Part shown: one piece after another, positions 61,226 to 64,000 of the stretch
How positions within the stretch are numbered: position 1 is the stretch's first letter
Layout of the letters: each line of letters starts with the position of its first letter
Assembly: GCF_000763315.1 (NCBI RefSeq)
Contig: NZ_JPST01000006.1
Span: forward strand, 62,001-126,000
Source: Thermoactinomyces daqus
GTDB taxonomy: Bacteria > Bacillota > Bacilli > Thermoactinomycetales > Thermoactinomycetaceae
Direction: 5' to 3'
Length of the DNA: 64,000 nt
Made by a program: the position numbers and the translations under genes
The notes under the pieces: generated by a model
Databases searched by the model: none
What the model was told of the DNA's origin: nothing
What the model saw: the letters and a program-made list of their open reading frames with translations, nothing else

Positions 61226-62512
61226 ATGAGAACAGGCAAGGTGGCCGCTTGGATGCTGATTTTGTTGTTATGCCTGGGAACGGTTGCAGGGTGTTCAAAC
61301 TCTGCCGCACCTGCCGGCAAGTCGGGGACGGTTGAGCTGGAATTCTGGACGATCAATCTGAAGAAAAATTTCTCCGGCTATATTGAAAGCTCCATTCAGG
61401 AATACGAAAAAGCTCACCCCGGAGTCAAAATCAAATGGGTGGATGTTCCCGGTGCGGATGTGACGGAAAAATTGTTTACGGCGTTGTCAAGCGGGAAAGC
61501 CCCCGATGTGGTCAATGAGACAACAGACGGGATGTCCATGTTGCAAGGTTATAACGCATTGGAACCAATTTCCGATTTGGTGGGGAAAGAGAAATTGACT
61601 CCGTACATTGACGGTCTGGTCAAAAGCGTGACCAACCGAGACGGAAAGGTAATGGCTATTCCCTGGTACCATGCGGGCCCGCCGATCGGCTTGATCAATA
61701 CCGAACTGTATAAAAAAGCAGGACTCGATCCGGACAAACCGGCGAAAACCTGGGATGAACTGTTTGCATACGGCAAACAGATTCACCAAAAACTGCCGAA
61801 TGTCTACGGATCGAACGACTTGCCCGTGTTTGAGGCAATGGTCACCGAAGGGCTGCCGATTTTAAGCCCTGACGGGAAAAGGGCGGTGTTCAATTCCCCG
61901 GAGCACGTGGCCTTTGTGGAAAAATTTGTCCGTGCGTACAAAGACGGAGCCATTGCCCCGGGAGCGATTGTAAAGGATGATCGCCAGTTGCAACAAACCA
62001 TCGACAATCAGCTGACGGCACAAGTTGGTTTGGCGGGGTCTTTCCAGTTGAACAATTATGAGAAAAACGCGCCCGGCGTCATTCCCAAACTGAAAGTGGT
62101 TCCGCCAGTGACCAAAACAGGCAAGGTGGCAGTAAAAGATATCCAGCTCTTCGTCATTCCCAAAAAATCAGAGCATCCCAAAGAAGCGGCCGACTTTGCC
62201 CTGTTTATGACCAGTGCGAAGAAGCAATTGGAGTTTTGCAAGATGGTGCCGATCTTTCCGTCAACCAAAGCGACGCTGCAGGATCCCTTTTTCACTGATT
62301 TTGAGGTGAAAACCATCCAGGACCAGGCCCGCAAAATGATGGTTCAATACGCCCCGAACATGACACTGTCCTATTCGGGTGTTCCCAAAGGGGAAGAATT
62401 GCGCGAATTTTACCTGGAACAAATCCGGGCGGCCATGCTCGGAAAGAAATCAGTGAAAGATGCGCTGGACGCCGCAGTCAGACACTGGAATGAAGCCCTG
62501 GCCAAGCAATAA
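61226..62512 (+). CDS. ABC transporter sugar-binding lipoprotein (family 1)
   Basis: 428 residues from ATG 61226, eight nt after AGGAGGG; ATG 61202 and 61220 are too far or too close. Lipoprotein signal with lipobox LGTVAGC. Mature part is a bacterial extracellular solute-binding protein family 1 (ELEFWTINLKKNF, LFTALSSGKAPDVVNETTD, AIPWYHAGPPIGLINTELYKKAGL). Binds a sugar or oligosaccharide at the outer face of the membrane for the two permeases encoded next. An upstream 4-nt overlap with the previous ORF in a longer reading is not needed. Confidence 0.9.
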   Translation: MRTGKVAAWMLILLLCLGTVAGCSNSAAPAGKSGTVELEFWTINLKKNFSGYIESSIQEYEKAHPGVKIKWVDVPGADVTEKLFTALSSGKAPDVVNETTDGMSMLQGYNALEPISDLVGKEKLTPYIDGLVKSVTNRDGKVMAIPWYHAGPPIGLINTELYKKAGLDPDKPAKTWDELFAYGKQIHQKLPNVYGSNDLPVFEAMVTEGLPILSPDGKRAVFNSPEHVAFVEKFVRAYKDGAIAPGAIVKDDRQLQQTIDNQLTAQVGLAGSFQLNNYEKNAPGVIPKLKVVPPVTKTGKVAVKDIQLFVIPKKSEHPKEAADFALFMTSAKKQLEFCKMVPIFPSTKATLQDPFFTDFEVKTIQDQARKMMVQYAPNMTLSYSGVPKGEELREFYLEQIRAAMLGKKSVKDALDAAVRHWNEALAKQ

Positions 62513-62527
62513 CCTTGCAACAGAGAA

Positions 62528-62558
62528 CAGGCAGCAGAATAGGTCGATCTGCTGCCTG
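62528..62558 (+). other. Intercistronic hairpin between SBP and permease genes
   Basis: Ten-bp perfect stem CAGGCAGCAG/CTGCTGCCTG with an 11-base loop and no T-tract. Such hairpins commonly protect the upstream SBP message and give it higher expression than the permeases. Confidence 0.6.
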
Positions 62559-62581
62559 ATTCCATGAAAGGGGGATATAAA

Positions 62582-63496
62582 GTGGCCGTTGAAACTGTTC
62601 CGCCTCCTGAATATTCGGGCTCGAAAAAAAAGAGAAAGAAAATCCCTCTGCTTCCTTACCTGTTTTTGTTGCCGGCACTCGCTTTGTTTTTCACTTTTGA
62701 CTATTTGCCCATTTTCAGTGCTTTTTACTATTCCTTCACCGAATTTCACGTGATCTCCCCCGCTGAATGGGTGGGCTTGGAAAATTACCGGACGCTGCTG
62801 CACGACCCGCGGTTTTGGACCGCAGCCAAAAATTCAATGACCTATTTTCTCATCATCGTTCCCATGCTGATCACGCTTCCCTTGTTCCTGGCGATTCTCG
62901 TCAACCAGAAATTGCGGGGGATTCAACTGTTTCGGGTGATTTATTATTTGCCGGTGATCACCTCGATGGTGGCCGTGGCGATCGTCTGGAAATATTTATA
63001 CCACCCGGCGGGGTTGTTAAATGCCATTCTTCAGGAGCTCGGCCTGCAAAAAGAAGCGGTCAACTGGCTGTTAAACCCCCGCACGTCCCTGCCTGCCGTC
63101 GCTTTGCTTGAAGGTTGGAAATCGATGGGGTTTTACATGGTGATTTACCTTGCCGGGTTGCAGTCGATCGCTCAGGAACTGGTTGAGGCCGCGAGGATCG
63201 ACGGCGCCAACCGGTTGCGCGTTTTGTGGCATGTGTATTTGCCCCAGCTGAGGCCCACCATCGCCGTCACTCTGGTGCTGGCCACATTGGGCAGTGTGCA
63301 GATGTTTACCAGTATTTACATCATGACCGGTGGCGGGCCGCTTGACAGCACCCTGTCGCTTCCGCTCTACATTTATCAAAAAGCGTTTGTCGAACTGGAT
63401 ATGGGCTATGCGACCGCAATGGGCATGGTGCTCTGGCTGATTTTGATGATTTTGACATTTATCAATTTCAAACTGTCAAGAGGGGGGCAGGTCTGA
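62582..63496 (+). CDS. ABC sugar transporter permease (MalF-like)
   Basis: 304 residues from GTG 62582, seven nt after AAAGGGGG; ATG 62564 overlaps that site. Six membrane helices and the EAA loop ELVEAARIDGANRLRVLWHVYLPQL that contacts the ATPase. The N-terminal FLLPALALFFTFDYLPIFSAFYYSFT pattern is typical of MalF/UgpA-type permeases. Works with the SBP before and permease after it. No ATPase gene within the window; shared ATPases (MsmX type) are common in Bacillales. Confidence 0.92.
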   Translation: MAVETVPPPEYSGSKKKRKKIPLLPYLFLLPALALFFTFDYLPIFSAFYYSFTEFHVISPAEWVGLENYRTLLHDPRFWTAAKNSMTYFLIIVPMLITLPLFLAILVNQKLRGIQLFRVIYYLPVITSMVAVAIVWKYLYHPAGLLNAILQELGLQKEAVNWLLNPRTSLPAVALLEGWKSMGFYMVIYLAGLQSIAQELVEAARIDGANRLRVLWHVYLPQLRPTIAVTLVLATLGSVQMFTSIYIMTGGGPLDSTLSLPLYIYQKAFVELDMGYATAMGMVLWLILMILTFINFKLSRGGQV

Positions 63497-64000
63497 TGAG
63501 TGTGAAACGCAGGCGCGGTTGGCTGCGTGCCGTGAAAATGACGTTGATGTATCTTCTGCTGACCGTCATCGCGGTTATTTTTATCGGGCCTTTTTTGTGG
63601 CTTCTTTCAACCGCGTTCAAATCGAATGGCCAGGATGTCTTCACCTTTCCGCCCGACCTGATTCCGAAGCCGCCGGTTTGGGATCAGTTTGTGGAAGCGT
63701 TGACGGTCATTCCGTTCCCGAGATATTTGCTGAACACCTTCATCCTGATTGTGATCATGGTGCCCGCCCATCTGTTTCTGACCTCTCTGACGGCCTATCC
63801 GCTGGCGAGGATGACATTCCCGGGCCGGAACCTGATATTTTACGCAATCATCGGGACCATGTTTTTTCCGGAAGAGGGAAAATTGGTGCCGTTGTTTATC
63901 ATTGTGCAAAAATTGGGACTGATTGATTCGTGGTGGGGGTTGATCATTCCGGGACTGGTCGGGGGATTTTCCGTTTTTCTCATGCGGCAAGCCTATCTCA
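63496..64000 (+). CDS. ABC sugar transporter permease (MalG-like), truncated by window end
   Basis: Starts at ATG 63496, overlapping the previous stop (TGATG), and is open to the right edge: 168 codons visible. The N-terminal region IGPFLWLLSTAFKS and the following membrane helices (YLLNTFILIVIMVPAHLFLT, NLIFYAIIGTMFFPEE...) are of MalG/UgpE type. The EAA loop lies beyond the window. Second permease of the sugar importer. The true end is outside. Confidence 0.9.
   Translation, partial: MSVKRRRGWLRAVKMTLMYLLLTVIAVIFIGPFLWLLSTAFKSNGQDVFTFPPDLIPKPPVWDQFVEALTVIPFPRYLLNTFILIVIMVPAHLFLTSLTAYPLARMTFPGRNLIFYAIIGTMFFPEEGKLVPLFIIVQKLGLIDSWWGLIIPGLVGGFSVFLMRQAYL

Overview
The window is a chromosomal segment from an endospore-forming Gram-positive bacterium of the order Bacillales. 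Evidence: the gene order follows the Bacillus subtilis ymfF-to-glnA segment (ymfF-ymfH-ymfI-ymfJ-ymfK-rodZ-pgsA-cinA-recA-recX ... rny-ymdB-spoVS ... miaB-ymcA-cotE ... mutS-mutL-miaA-hfq-spoVK-hflX-ynbB-glnR-glnA). It carries the sporulation genes spoVS, cotE and spoVK, strong AGGAGG-type ribosome binding sites, frequent TTG/GTG starts and U-tract intrinsic terminators. The genus cannot be fixed from sequence alone. No rRNA, tRNA or CRISPR array was seen.

Layout. 1-4.5 kb: end of a peptide transporter, then the M16 peptidase pair ymfF/ymfH, a FabG-like SDR and ymfJ. 4.5-11.3 kb: ymfK, then four tandem RodZ-like HTH-membrane proteins (B. subtilis has one, ymfM) and pgsA. 11.3-20.2 kb: cinA, a DEAD-box helicase, a convergent DUF59 gene, recA with an SOS box, recX, and a four-gene Mre11/SMC-like cassette whose ATPase is split over separate polypeptides. 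20.2-24.4 kb: rny, ymdB, spoVS (sigma-H-type promoter) and a dipeptidase. 24.6-32.3 kb: korAB, an MBL hydrolase, a guanine riboswitch controlling xpt, a padR/methyltransferase pair and fetAB. 32.5-37 kb: miaB, ymcA, cotE and a phage-type amidoligase with a sigma-K-like promoter.

37.1-50.7 kb: mutS is interrupted by a 797-nt ORF-less group II intron directly after its mismatch-recognition F-x-E codons. It is followed by mutL, an RsmJ-like methyltransferase with an apparent AUU start, miaA, hfq, spoVK, a frameshifted hflX, ynbB, DUF456, glnR and glnA. 50.8-57.3 kb is accessory: methyltransferase, cidAB/lrgAB with a LysR regulator, 3-hydroxybutyrate dehydrogenase-like SDR, MerR/MFS drug-efflux-like pair and a four-TM protein. 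57.4-64 kb is a carbohydrate-uptake locus: a GntR regulator fused to a solute-binding-protein domain faces a secreted TIM-barrel-like protein, a lipoprotein solute-binding protein and two ABC permeases, the second cut by the window end.

What stands out: the precise, apparently splice-competent group II intron in mutS; the recX-linked split SMC/Mre11 cassette; four tandem RodZ paralogs, with terminators whose U-tract merges into the next -35 box; a guanine riboswitch with about 180 nt inserted between aptamer and terminator but an 8-bp antiterminator pairing preserved; and the GntR-SBP regulator with a 14-bp-arm palindrome.
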